In this document: piece after piece, positions 34,057 through 43,175 of the stretch
Position numbering within the stretch: position 1 is the stretch's first letter
Layout of the letters: each line of letters begins with the position of its first letter
Source of the DNA: Ryuthela nishihirai
Lineage: Eukaryota; Arthropoda; Arachnida; Araneae; Heptathelidae
Assembly (NCBI GenBank): GCA_038380435.1
Contig: JAWZYU010000028.1
Span: forward strand, 27,450,201 to 27,514,200
Reading direction: 5' to 3'
DNA: 64,000 bases
Notes under the pieces: model-generated
Seen by the model: only the letters and a program-made list of their open reading frames with translations
Databases searched by the model: none
Told to the model about the DNA's origin: nothing
Program-made: the position numbers and the translations under genes

Positions 34057-34446
34057 GGGGGCGGGGGTGGCTCAGTCGGTAGCGCGCCAGGCTCGAAATC
34101 TGTAGTTCCCAGGTTCGAGTCCCAGCTGGGTCAGCGTTGAGATTTATCTCCGCAAAATTCCCCACCCTGCCCACGGTCAGTAGGGGACACCGATGGGCTT
34201 GGAAAGGCCGCCGTCCGTCGGATGGGAGGTTAAGCCGTGGACCCGTGTGCGGGAGAGCCATACCCTGTGCACGTTAAAGAACACGCTGGATGGCCTTGAC
34301 GGGAGGCTACCATCTGTCTCCCAACAGCTGTCCCAATGGGTCCCCTCCCCCAACCTTCTCTGAGGCTTCGGGGTCCATGTGACCTGGCCATTTAGCCCAT
34401 GGTGTGCAAAAAAGTGCCGCTCAGAGATAAAACAACCCAACCCAAG
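34057..34446 (+). mobile_element. SINE-1 inside the LINE, with TSD
   Basis: Flanked by ATTTTCTATA at 34047-34056 and 34447-34456. Its antisense 87-codon frame ends in GVPY, as in several other young copies. Confidence 0.95.
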
Positions 34447-34612
34447 ATTTTCTATACACGTTTCTAACGCAATATAATCAACTTTTTTCTAAGAATTAAT
34501 GAGCAGTCTTCATATTTATCCAATAACTCGTTACCCTTGCCCAGTTTTAATATTATTGGATAGTGATCCTTAACGTAGATCGCTGAATTATACTCACCGA
34601 GATATTTCTTTG

Positions 34613-34800
34613 TCCTTTGGTTAGAGCGCTTGGCTACTGATCTACGGGACCTGGGTTCGAGCCCCGGGTAAGGCATGGATGTTCGTGTTGTTTTCTGCTG
34701 AGGTCCTGCCATCCTCTCAGATCTTCCACTGTGGCATATAAACTGACAGGCTCCTGTCAGACCTCTGTGGCAAGCAGCTGCTTGAGGGGGTATTTATTCA
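34613..34800 (+). mobile_element. SINE-2, slightly 5'-truncated
   Basis: Starts within the D-arm (TTTGGTTAGAGCGCTTGG), B box GGGTTCGAGCCCC, body as at 33.2 kb. Confidence 0.85.
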
Positions 34801-35251
34801 TTTTATTTTTTTATTATAAAAATGTGATCAATGCAAGATCTTGAGTGTTAACTATCCTAGTATGATTTGTTATTAAAGGATGATAACCGTATTCACATAG
34901 TAAATTTAAATATGACAGAGTATCATTTGTATGTTGCAATATATCAATATTTAAAACCCCAATTATTTCACTATTCTTATAATCCGTCATTTTCAATATA
35001 TCTTCCATCTCCTGTACAAAATTTGAAATGGTGAGTTTATGTGATCTATGTATCGCCCAAATATTCACATCCAAATTTCTATCACAGACAATATACACAC
35101 TCTGCAGATTATTCATTTTGAAAGACATTTTAACGAAGTTAAAGACATTGGTTTTATAATAAAATAATTCCCCACCAGATCTGTTTCCTTCTCTACAATC
35201 ATAAAACATCAACCATCATTTTTAAATGTATCAACTTCGTTTTCCGATGCC

Positions 35252-35610
35252 TACGCTCGTAATCTGTAGTTCCCAGGTTCGAGTCCCAGCTGGGTCAGCG
35301 TTGAGATTTATCTCCGCAAAAATTCCCCGCCCTGTCCACGGTCAGTAGGGGACACCGATGGGCTTGGAAAGGCCGCCGTCCGTCGGATGGGACGTTAAGC
35401 CGTGGCCCCGTGTGCGGGAGAGCCATACCCTGTGCACGTTAAAGAACACGCTGGATGGCCTTGACGGGAGGCTACCATCTGTCTCCCAACAGCTGTTCCA
35501 GTGGGTCCCCTCCCCCAACCTTCTCTGAGCCTTCGGGGTCCATATGACCTGGCCATTTAGCCCATGGTGTGCAAAAAAGTGCCGCTCAGAGGTAAAACAA
35601 CCCAACCCAA
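35252..35610 (+). mobile_element. SINE-1 inside the LINE, head trimmed
   Basis: Starts at TACGCTCGTAATCTGTAG; flanked by CCGATGCC at 35244-35251 and 35611-35618. It divides the endonuclease motif LSEIW from the following NEVDTF-like segment. Confidence 0.93.
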
Positions 35611-35875
35611 CCGATGCCCAGATCTCACTAAGCACCAAAAAAATCAATTTTGTAATTAGACATTGTTAATAATAGTAATATTTCATCGAAATATGCACGA
35701 ATACTTCTGAACATTAATGTGAAAAATAATATAATTCACAATATTATCGCTATTTATATATGTTTTATGAACTCATTATCACTTCACAATTCGAATGAAG
35801 TGCTATACTACTCTCAAAATCGTCACTTGTCCACACTAAGTTATTACCCGTAATATTGAAAGTATCAGGTAGCCA

Positions 35876-36247
35876 TTTTGGCAACGGTATATCCTCAAGT
35901 AGTGCCTTCTTTCAGCAGGATGATGCGCCTTGTCACGCTACCCAGATTGTTCGAGAGAATGGTTCATGGAACATGAGGAAGACTTCCAGGTATTTCCCTG
36001 GCTTCCAAATTCCCCAAACATCAATTCAATTGAGCATCTGTGGTTTGTGTTGGAACAGCAAATCCGATCTGCGGCGGCTCAACCACGTAACTTACAAGAG
36101 TTAAAGAATCTGCTGGTACCAGATACCGCAAGACATCTTTAAAAATCTGGTAGCGTCCATGCCTCGCCGGGTAAGAGCTGATTTGGTGGCACGTGGAGGA
36201 CCAACATCATATTAGGCAGGTGGTCATAATGTTTTGGCTATTCGGTG
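35876..36247 (+). pseudogene. C-terminal part of the Tc1-A transposase with right terminal repeat
   Basis: Resumes at GGCAACGGTATATCCTC, the continuation of CATCCTTTCAT. Encodes FFQQDDAPCHATQIVRE (second D) and SPNINSIEHLW (E). One frameshift near 36100 separates it from LKNLLVPDTARHL. Ends with CATAATGTTTTGGCTATTCG, the inverse of the start of Tc1-A1. Confidence 0.88.
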
Positions 36248-36654
36248 TATAATGATACCCTACAGCAGCAATTCTCTAACTTTTTTTCTTAACAGTACAT
36301 TGTTTTTCGCCGTGAATACGCGCGGCACACTGAAAATGTAAGTTGTCAACACTAAGGGAGACTCGCTCATGCGCAGTTTGACTTCAATAATAACCATTTT
36401 TGTGGAATCGTTTGTAAATGCAGAACTATTCTGTTTAAGTTCTGACGTGTATTGAAGTTAGGATGTTCGTGTTACGGGCATTTTTGTGTCAATATTTGCT
36501 TTAAAATTAAAATTTAATATAGAGAAGTTTTTGATGAAACGAAAAAAGGGAAATGAGGAATCAGTGACAGAAAATAGCAACAAAATGGTTTATAAATTTC
36601 GTTTTATCTGCAATATGATCCGAAATCTCGTGGCACAGCCTTTGGAAACCATTA
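36248..36654. other. Spacer; possible further hAT-like termini
   Basis: CAGCAATTCTCTAACTTTTTT near 36265 resembles a hAT-type terminus but no partner was found. No gene recognised. Confidence 0.35.
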
Positions 36655-36662
36655 CCCTACAG

Positions 36663-36941
36663 CAGGGGTGGGCAAATAGCGGCCCGCGGGCCACATTCGG
36701 CCCGCTAAGAGTTTTTTGTGGCCCGCCAAGACAGTCAGAAAAATCCGCCTTGAACCGAGATTTCCTTCCCGTGTGGCCATTTAGCCCATGGTGTGCAAAA
36801 AAGTGCCGCTCAGAGGTAAAACAACCCAACCCAACCCAATCCTTCCCGTGCGCGACCGAAGATTCGTCTCGTAATTTCCACTAGGACGGCCACGTCAATA
36901 CGCATCCGCAGTGTAGATGCGAAAACAATTGCCCACCCCTG
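36663..36941. mobile_element. Short non-autonomous hAT element with 8-bp TSD
   Basis: Perfect inverted ends CAGGGGTGGGCAA / TTGCCCACCCCTG, flanked by CCCTACAG at 36655-36662 and 36942-36949. Interior begins GCGGCCCGCGGGCC. About 200 bp of own sequence, no coding capacity; a SINE-1 fragment sits inside. Confidence 0.88.
36774..36840 (+). mobile_element. 67-bp SINE-1 3' fragment with TSD
   Basis: Starts at TGGCCATTTAGCCC and ends in AACCC repeats; flanked by CCTTCCCGTG at 36764-36773 and 36841-36850. The TSD shows this extreme 5' truncation happened at insertion. Confidence 0.94.
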
Positions 36942-37173
36942 CCCTACAGCAATGTTTCCCAATTTTATTGGCAACGGAACTACTTCGCACTCGAAAAGGT
37001 TTTGGGAAAACCATTAATAAAATCCTTGTATATGAAACGAACTAGACCAGAAACAAGTAAGGATAATAATAAACGTTAAATGAAGATATGAGATCGACAT
37101 ATTTAGTTGAACATATTTAGAAACAAAAATCCCATTTCGTGTATGGAATGGGATTTATCCATCATTTATGTAT

Positions 37174-37459
37174 CCCATCGGTGTCCCCTACGGTCAGTAG
37201 GGGACACCGATGGGCTTGGAAAGGCCACCGTCCGTCGGATGGGACGTTAAGCCGTGGCCCCGTGTGCGGGAGAGCCATACCCTGTGCATGTTAAAGAACA
37301 CGCTGGATGGCCTTGACGGGAGTCAACCATCTGTCTCCCAACAGCCGTTCCAATGGGTCCCCTCCCCCAACCTTCTCTGAGCCTTCGGGGTCCACGTGAC
37401 CTGACAATTAGGCCATGGTGTACAAAAAAGTGCCGCTCAGAGATAAAACAACCCAACCC
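37174..37459 (+). mobile_element. SINE-1 with a 5' snap-back inversion
   Basis: CCCATCGGTGTCCCCTA (37174-37190) is inverted relative to TAGGGGACACCGATGGG (37198-37214) with a 7-base loop. The rest is a normal head-less plus-strand copy. Confidence 0.88.
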
Positions 37460-37469
37460 ATAGAAAAAT

Positions 37470-37735
37470 TTATTCATTTTATTAATGACACCAGAAGGCA
37501 TTGATATTGCTAGGTACATACAATATATATAAATAGTGATAATATTGAAAATTATATCATTTTTCATATTAATGTTAGAAGTATTCATGCGCATTTTAAT
37601 GAATATTACTATTATTAGCAATGTCTAATTGCAAAATTGATACTTTGGTGCTTAGTGAGATCTGGATATCGGAAAACGAAGTTGATACATTTAAAACTGA
37701 TGGTTGATGTTTTATGATTGTAGGCACTTTTCTGA
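37470..37735 (+). pseudogene. 5' fragment of the same LINE (endonuclease start)
   Basis: Matches the reverse complement of about 35640-35800 and 35200-35240. Translates to NCKIDTLVLSEIWISENEVD, the N-terminal endonuclease region, in one frame, without the SINE found in the other copy. It therefore shows the empty site for the 35.25-kb SINE. Confidence 0.85.
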
Positions 37736-38074
37736 CCGGCACTGACCGGCATTTTTCTGCACACAATGGTCTAAAGGGCCAGGTCACTAGGATCTCAAGG
37801 GTTCAGAGAAGGCTGGGGTCTCATTTTTCCAGCCTTCTCTGACGTCCTAGTAATCCCAATAACTTGGTCATTTAGCAAAGACAGATAGAAGCCTTCCGTC
37901 AAGGCCATCCAGCGTGTTCTTCGGCGTGCACAAGGTCGTCCCCTATTGAAGCCCCTTCCAAGCCCATCGTCGTCCCCTATTGACAGGGCAGGCGGGGAAT
38001 TTTAGGGAGATAAATCTCAATGTCGACACAGATGTGACTCGAACCTGGAAACTATAGATTACGAGTCAATCCCG
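37736..38074 (-). mobile_element. Diverged SINE-1
   Basis: Minus copy from GACCGGCATTTTTCTGCACAC to GGAAACTATAGATTACGAG, with a short inverted duplication of CCAGCCTTCTCTGA/TCAGAGAAGGCTGG in the middle. Confidence 0.75.
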
Positions 38075-38738
38075 ACCCAAAAAATTAACGATTTAAAAAC
38101 ATTTATTTCTATGACAAACCAGAGTCTAAACTATTAATATTGCAATTTTTTATTTTATCAATGACATCAGAGATAATTATTTTTGCTAACTATACGTCGA
38201 ATTATCAAAATTATGAAATTGCGATCAATTCATCTCAGAATGTAAGTGACTTTTGTACGACCTGTTATATTCTGTGACATTCTATTGGCTTTCGTATTCT
38301 GTGTGTTTCATACACTTCTGACATTCTATAATATTTAGTCATGGAAGCAATTTCTCTCGTACGAATGCATTATGTAGATCTTGGTTCTAGCTCACTATAT
38401 CCTGTTGCTGGGGGCAGAATGTGTGCAGCTATGAGGAGATAAAGCTTCATTTCGTGTGTGTGCGCTCTCTTGACTGTAGTTCAAACTTCGCTTGTCCTTT
38501 GATGCATGTCAGCGGTCATCGAAATTCGCAACAAGGATGTTATCTCTCCTTCAATAACAGTTAATTTGTGACATAAAACTGATTGCTTAAGGTAACAAAG
38601 TAGTTGTTGGAGTTGAACGTTTGAACTTTTGAAACAAATACGAGAGATATTAAATGGGCAAGACCAGGTCGAATGGAAATTCATCAGAATTTGTGACAAT
38701 GTAAGCTCTACTCTTACTACTAGAATGAGGGGAAATGT
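38075..38738. other. Spacer, no gene recognised
   Basis: AT-rich; an 87-codon minus frame (38481-38744) has no recognisable domain. Confidence 0.45.
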
Positions 38739-38750
38739 TTTCAAAGACTG

Positions 38751-39136
38751 GGTTGGGTTGTTTTACCTCTGAGCGGAACTTTCTTGCACACCATGGGCTA
38801 AATGGCCAGGTCACATGAATCCCGAAGGCTCAGAGAAGGTTGGGGGAGGGGACCCACTGGAACAGCTGTTGGGAGATAGATGGTAGCCTCCCGTCAAGGC
38901 CATCCAGCGTGTTCTTTAACGTGCATAGGGTATGGCTCTCCCGCACACGGGGCCACGGCTCAACATACCATCTGACGGACGGCGGCCTTTCCAAGCCCAT
39001 CGGTGTCCCCTACTGACCATGGGCAGGGCGGGGAATTTTGTGCAGATAAATCTCAACGCTGACCCAGCTGGGACTCGAACCTGGGAACTATAGATTACGA
39101 GCCTGGCGCGCTACCGACTGAGCCACCCCCGCCCCA
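38751..39136 (-). mobile_element. SINE-1 full copy with 12-bp TSD
   Basis: Flanked by TTTCAAAGACTG at 38739-38750 and 39137-39148. Confidence 0.95.
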
Positions 39137-39227
39137 TTTCAAAGACTGAAGAATGTTATATAATCATGCGTTCTTCAACATCAATCATCGGTTATTCCTT
39201 TCCAGCTGATTCCAGAACTGCCACTCT

Positions 39228-39466
39228 TTCTTTTAAGGTCATCCACTGGGTCCTTTAACGTGCTCAGGGTATGATTCTCCACTACACAGACACACGACTT
39301 AAAACCCATCTGACGGACGGCTGTCATTCCAACTGACGGTGTCCCTTACTGACCGACGGAAAAGTAGAGACTAGCGGAGATCAATCTGAACACTAGTACA
39401 ACTCAGACGCGAACTTGTGAACTGCAGATTAAGAGCCTGGCGCGCTACCGATTGAGCTTTCTCCCT
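39228..39466 (-). mobile_element. Diverged SINE-1, tail missing
   Basis: From AAGGTCATCCACTGGGTCC through TTAAGAGCCTGGCGCGCTAC; old copy with many changes. Confidence 0.75.
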
Positions 39467-39484
39467 ACTCCTTTTCTTTTTGAC

Positions 39485-39775
39485 ACAATCTTCATTTGCT
39501 ACATAATTTTATATAAATTCATTAACTACACAGTGTGTTCCAGCTTCCATTTTCTGCATAATCTGCTTCAGCTCTCATAGTTGGCACAATTTTTCCAGCT
39601 TTCATTTCCGACATAATTTGTCTCGGTTTTTATTTTTTGACACGATTTCTTTCACCTTTCACTTCCGGCATAATTTGCTTCAGTTTTCTTTTCGACATGA
39701 TTTCTTTGACCTTTTATTTCTGACACGTTTGCCAACTTTCATTTTACAAAGATTTTGCTTCAGCAATTTCGTTTT
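39485..39775. repeat. Diverged ~45-bp repeat (CGACATAATTTG family)
   Basis: Units alternate TTTCATTTCCGACATAATTT and TTTGACACGATTTCTTT. The same units occur inside the SINE-1 copies at 41888-42030 and 51055-51205. Confidence 0.8.
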
Positions 39776-40232
39776 TAGTGGTTGTTGACGTCATAAAGCC
39801 ATTAACTCTCTTCGTCCCACAGGAAAAGCATAATTTGCAGAAACGATTTATTTTAATAAGATGGAGTCAACATGGTAGCACTTACCACCGAGGGCATCAA
39901 CTTTCGTCAGGAAGAGAATTTGCAATTTTAATGACGTAGGATCTGTTTCCGATTTTCCAGTTCTCACCAACAGTTCCCGCACAACTTTATGCATCATTAA
40001 ATATTTATTACAATTCTTGAAATGCTATAAATACGTTCACAAAGGAGAAAACCGTCACGTGAATAAATAGTAAACAAAAACTTCCTGTTCAGTTTAAACA
40101 CTAATATATGCTAAAGAAATAAGAATACATCAATAAGAACCTAAAACGAAATTCCAATTTGCCTAAGAAGCTTTTCTGATTTAATTTTCCATATATCTTT
40201 TGTTCAAACTCTACTATTCTAATAGAGAAAAG
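39776..40232. other. Spacer, no gene recognised
   Basis: AT-rich DNA between the 45-bp repeat and a SINE-1 head; nothing recognised. Confidence 0.4.
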
Positions 40233-40305
40233 GCGGTGTTGGTTCAGTCGGCAGCGCACCAGGTTCGTAATCTGCAGTTCCAAGGTTCGAGTCCCACCTG
40301 GGTGG
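40233..40305 (+). mobile_element. SINE-1 head fragment
   Basis: GGTTCAGTCGGCAGCGCACC to GAGTCCCACCTGGGTGGGA; abuts the next copy head to head-start. Confidence 0.8.
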
Positions 40306-40592
40306 GACGGGGGTGGCTCAGTCGGTAGCGCGCCAGGCTCGTAATCTGTAGTTCCCAAGTTCGAGTCCCAGCTGTCAGCGTTGAGATTTATCTCCGCAAA
40401 ATTTACCGCCCTGCCCACGGTCAGTAGGGGGACACCAATGGACTTGGAAAGGCCGCCGTCCGTCGGATGGGACGTTAAGCCGTGGCCCCGTGTGCTGGAG
40501 AGCCATACCCGTGTGCTGGAGCCCATCTGTCTCCCAACAGCTGTTCCAATGGGTCCCCTCCCCCAACCTTCTCTGAGTCTTCGGGGTCCATG
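40306..40592 (+). mobile_element. 5' part of a SINE-1 split by the Polinton
   Basis: Head and body with an internal deletion (the segment between GGGAGAGCCATACC and CATCTGTCTCCC is missing), ending TTCGGGGTCCATG. Its 3' part is at 50489-50568, beginning TCCATGTGACCTGGCC. Confidence 0.9.
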
Positions 40593-40715
40593 AGTAGGGG
40601 GAAAGTGGGGGTTCTGAGCCAGTGGTGGAGCTATGTTAATCCTATGGGCTCCGCCACCCGTGTGTTACAAGCTGGTGGTGGAGCACATTGGTCAGAATTC
40701 TCACTGTTTTTAAAG
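40593..40715 (+). repeat. Outer left terminal repeat piece (first 123 bp)
   Basis: Matches the first 123 bases of the terminal repeat at 42594-42867 and of the inverse of 50215-50488. Stops abruptly at CTGTTTTTAAAG. Confidence 0.9.
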
Positions 40716-40783
40716 TATTCGTATATCTTTTTCATGAATTCTGATCTTTGCATAGACGATTTCTAACGTCCACTAGTCTTATT

Positions 40784-41162
40784 GGGGCTGGTTGGCTCAA
40801 TTGGTAGCGCATCAAGCTCGTAATCTGTAGTTCTCAGGTTCGAGTCCCAACTGGATCAGCGTTGAGATTTATCTCCGCAAAATTCCCCGCCCTGCCCACG
40901 GTCAGTAGGGGACACCGATGGGCTTGGAAAGGCAATAGTCCGTCGGATGGGACGTTAAGCCGTGGCCCCATGTGCGTGAGAGCCATACCCTGTGCACGTT
41001 AAAGAACACGCTGGATGGCCTTGACGGGAGGCTATCATCTGTCTCCCAACAGCTGTTCCAGTGAGTCCCTCCCCCAACACTCTCTGAGCCTTCTTGGTTC
41101 TTGTGACCTGGCCATTTAGCCTATTTTGTGCAAAAAAGTGCCGCTCAGAGATAAACAAACCA
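40784..41162 (+). mobile_element. SINE-1 in the left arm
   Basis: Flanked by ACTAGTCTTATT at 40772-40783 and 41163-41174. The same insertion, same TSD, is at 51925-52303 in inverse orientation. Confidence 0.94.
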
Positions 41163-41540
41163 ACTAGTCTTATTTAAATTTTTACTTTAATTGATGTGCC
41201 TAACTTCTAAATTCATAGTATTAATTTTCATACTCTTGAGAAATCATCACAAGATTCTCAGTGCCTCAATAGTTTTTAAGAACGGGGGTCTACAACATCC
41301 GGAAACGCAAGCAGAAGATGAATAAACAAGAGTGCAAAAGCTTTTACAAAATTTACGTGTTGAATATTTATCACTCTAATTATAGTAAATGCATTATAGA
41401 ATAGAATTAAGCACAACAACAGCAACGATTTTTTTACAAATTACTTACCGGATGATTATCAAGAAATAAACATTAGGGAAATCTTTCCAAATTAGAGTAG
41501 TTATTCTTTTAAGGTTGGATTGTTCTACTTCTGAGTGAGG

Positions 41541-42165
41541 ACGGGAGTTTGGCTCAACTTGTAGAACTCCACCCGCAAAATCTGCTGTTCTCAGGTTCAA
41601 GTCCCACCTGAACCATCTTTGAGATTTATATTCGATAAACCCCCATCCTGCCTCAGTCGGTAGCGCGCCAGGCTCGTAATCTGTAGTTCCCAGGTTCGAG
41701 TCCCAGCTGGGTCAACGTTGAGATTTATCTCCGCAAAATTCCCCGCCCTGCCCACGGTCAGTAGGGGACACCGATGGGCTTGGAAAGACCGCCGTCCTTC
41801 GGATGGTACGTTAGGATGTGACCCCATGTGCGGAAGAGCCACACCATGTGCACGTTAAAGAACACGCTGGATGGCCTTGACGGGGGTGAAAGAAATCGTG
41901 TCGGAAATTAAAGCTGGAGCAAATCATGTTTGGAAATAAATGAAAGGCGAAAGCGATCGTTTCGAAAATTAAAACCGAAACAAATTATGTCGGAAATGAA
42001 AGGTGGAAGAAATCGTGTCAAAATCGTGTCATCTGTCTCCCAACAGCTGCTCCAGTGGGTCCCCTCCCACAACCTTCTCTGAGCCTTCGGGGTCCATGTG
42101 ACCTGGCCATTTAGCCCATGGTGTGCAAAAAAGTACCGCTCAGAGGTAAAACAGCCCAACCCACC
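41541..42165 (+). mobile_element. SINE-1 pieces with a minisatellite insert
   Basis: A diverged head (41541-41650) joins a younger copy at CCTCAGTCGGTAGCGC. The younger copy is interrupted at 41888-42030 by CGACATAATTTG-family units (here inverted) that replace the segment before CATCTGTCTCCC. Confidence 0.85.
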
Positions 42166-42213
42166 CTGTCTTCTGTAAGAATGCGTAAAAAAAGTGATGT
42201 TTAAAACAATTCA

Positions 42214-42593
42214 ATCTGTAAGTGGTACTTGTTTTGTACACTATGGGCTAAATGGCCAGGTCACAAGGAACCTGAGGGTTCAGAGAATGTTGGGGAAGGG
42301 AACCTATTGGGCAGGTGCTAGGAAACAGTGGAAACCTCCCGTAAAGGTTATCTAGCGTTTTTTAAAGATGTAGAGGTCTATGGCTCTATTAAACATGTGG
42401 GCATGTCTTTACGTCCCATTCGATGCCATTTTTTTTTTTTGTTTCCATGCCCATCGGTGTTCCTTTTCTGACCGAGGGCAGGGTGTGGGTTTAGCGGTGA
42501 TAAATCTCAATGCTGGCCCAGGTGGGTTGGGTTGTTTTTCCTCTGAGTGGCACTTTTTTGCACACCATGGGCTAAATGGCCAGGTCACATGGA
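42214..42593 (-). mobile_element. Old SINE-1 plus tail fragment next to the terminal repeat
   Basis: 42214-42530 is a diverged minus copy; 42531-42593 is a younger tail (TTGTTTTTCCTCTGAGTGG to CAGGTCACATGGA) that is the inverse of the split SINE 3' part at 50489-50568. Confidence 0.85.
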
Positions 42594-42867
42594 AGTAGGG
42601 AGAAAGTGGGGGTTCTGAGCCAGTGGCGGAGCTATGTTAATCCTATGGGCTCCGCCACCCGTGTGTTACAATCTGGTGGCGGAGCACATTGGTCAGAATT
42701 CTCACTGTTTTTAAAGACTGAAGTTGGACAATGGTGAATAGAATACCTACCTCCAGTGATGTAATAATCTGAAATTATATTATTCAGTTAAATTGCAGAT
42801 AATCCATTAGTAAATACCACCGACGCCCATCTTGGTTTCTACCCTCATCCGAAATTTCTAAGTCCAG
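42594..42867 (+). repeat. Full 274-bp terminal repeat, internal copy
   Basis: AGTAGGGAGAAAGTGGG to ATTTCTAAGTCCAG, leading directly into the element interior. Inverse of 50215-50488. Confidence 0.92.
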
Positions 42868-43175
42868 ACTCTGCCATTTTGAATCCTGACTCACCTATTA
42901 GAAGTTTTGCCTTTCAAAGTATTTTTACCCAATAGCTTTGTTTCTTTTCATTTCTGCAGGACAGTTTTTTTATTCCAGTTTCTGCGGGATTGTCCTTCTT
43001 TTAGTATAAATACGACATCCATCAGTCAGATTCCTCATTCTATTGTCAGACATTGACAGTGACAGTTCTCTGCTGCTGCTTCTCCGTGATTTTTTTTCAG
43101 CTGTTAGAAGGCAATAGTGATAGTTTTCCACGTCCTCGTGTACTATCAGCTATTTTTACAACTCACTGTTTCATA

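Larger units (their letters stand above)
30522..35875 (-). pseudogene. APE-type LINE (CR1/Jockey-like), decayed
   Basis: Single minus-strand copy, order preserved. Endonuclease: VLSEIW near 35615-35650, then NNLQSVYIVCDRNLDVNIWA and a YHPLITNHTRI block (34814-35212). Linker: NRWITNELINLFKLRDKFY (33720-33959). Reverse transcriptase across frames (about 33130-31960): ARVTPVYKKGNNDGMNNCRS, SQFGFRE, a V-K-A-F-D-like segment, GVPQ, then WFNNN and KYLGMHVDPNLKWKTHI. C-terminus: YAWIRPVLERGLTAWGG and YNSLPINIR. It ends in ATTC/CATT repeats next to Tc1-A2. Many stops and frameshifts; six SINEs interrupt it. A piece near 32085-32170 duplicates the linker at 33610-33695. Confidence 0.8.
27491..36247 (+). 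mobile_element. Tc1-like transposon copy A2, split by five insertions
   Basis: Own sequence lies in 27491-27729, 28130-28155, 29551-29836, 30234-30521 and about 35876-36247. The pieces follow Tc1-A1 order exactly: 5' end and HTH, GRPRLIDTRG, ESRF region, then the C-terminal part QQDDAPCHATQIVRE and SPNINSIEHLW with the right terminal repeat ending GGCTATTCGGTG before TA. The left terminus is eroded (AAAACATGACCAGCGCG). Insertions: SINE-1, Tc1-B, SINE-1 and a LINE (with six SINEs inside). Stops such as GTTAG after RRLG make the transposase non-functional. Confidence 0.85.
40716..42593. repeat. Left arm: inverted duplicate of 50489-52371
   Basis: The ~1.88-kb segment matches the reverse complement of the DNA right of the Polinton, including the same SINE-1 insertions with the same TSD, the same minisatellite insert and the unique spacer (TACAACATCCGGAAACGCAA). 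Differences look like scattered substitutions only. Confidence 0.92.
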
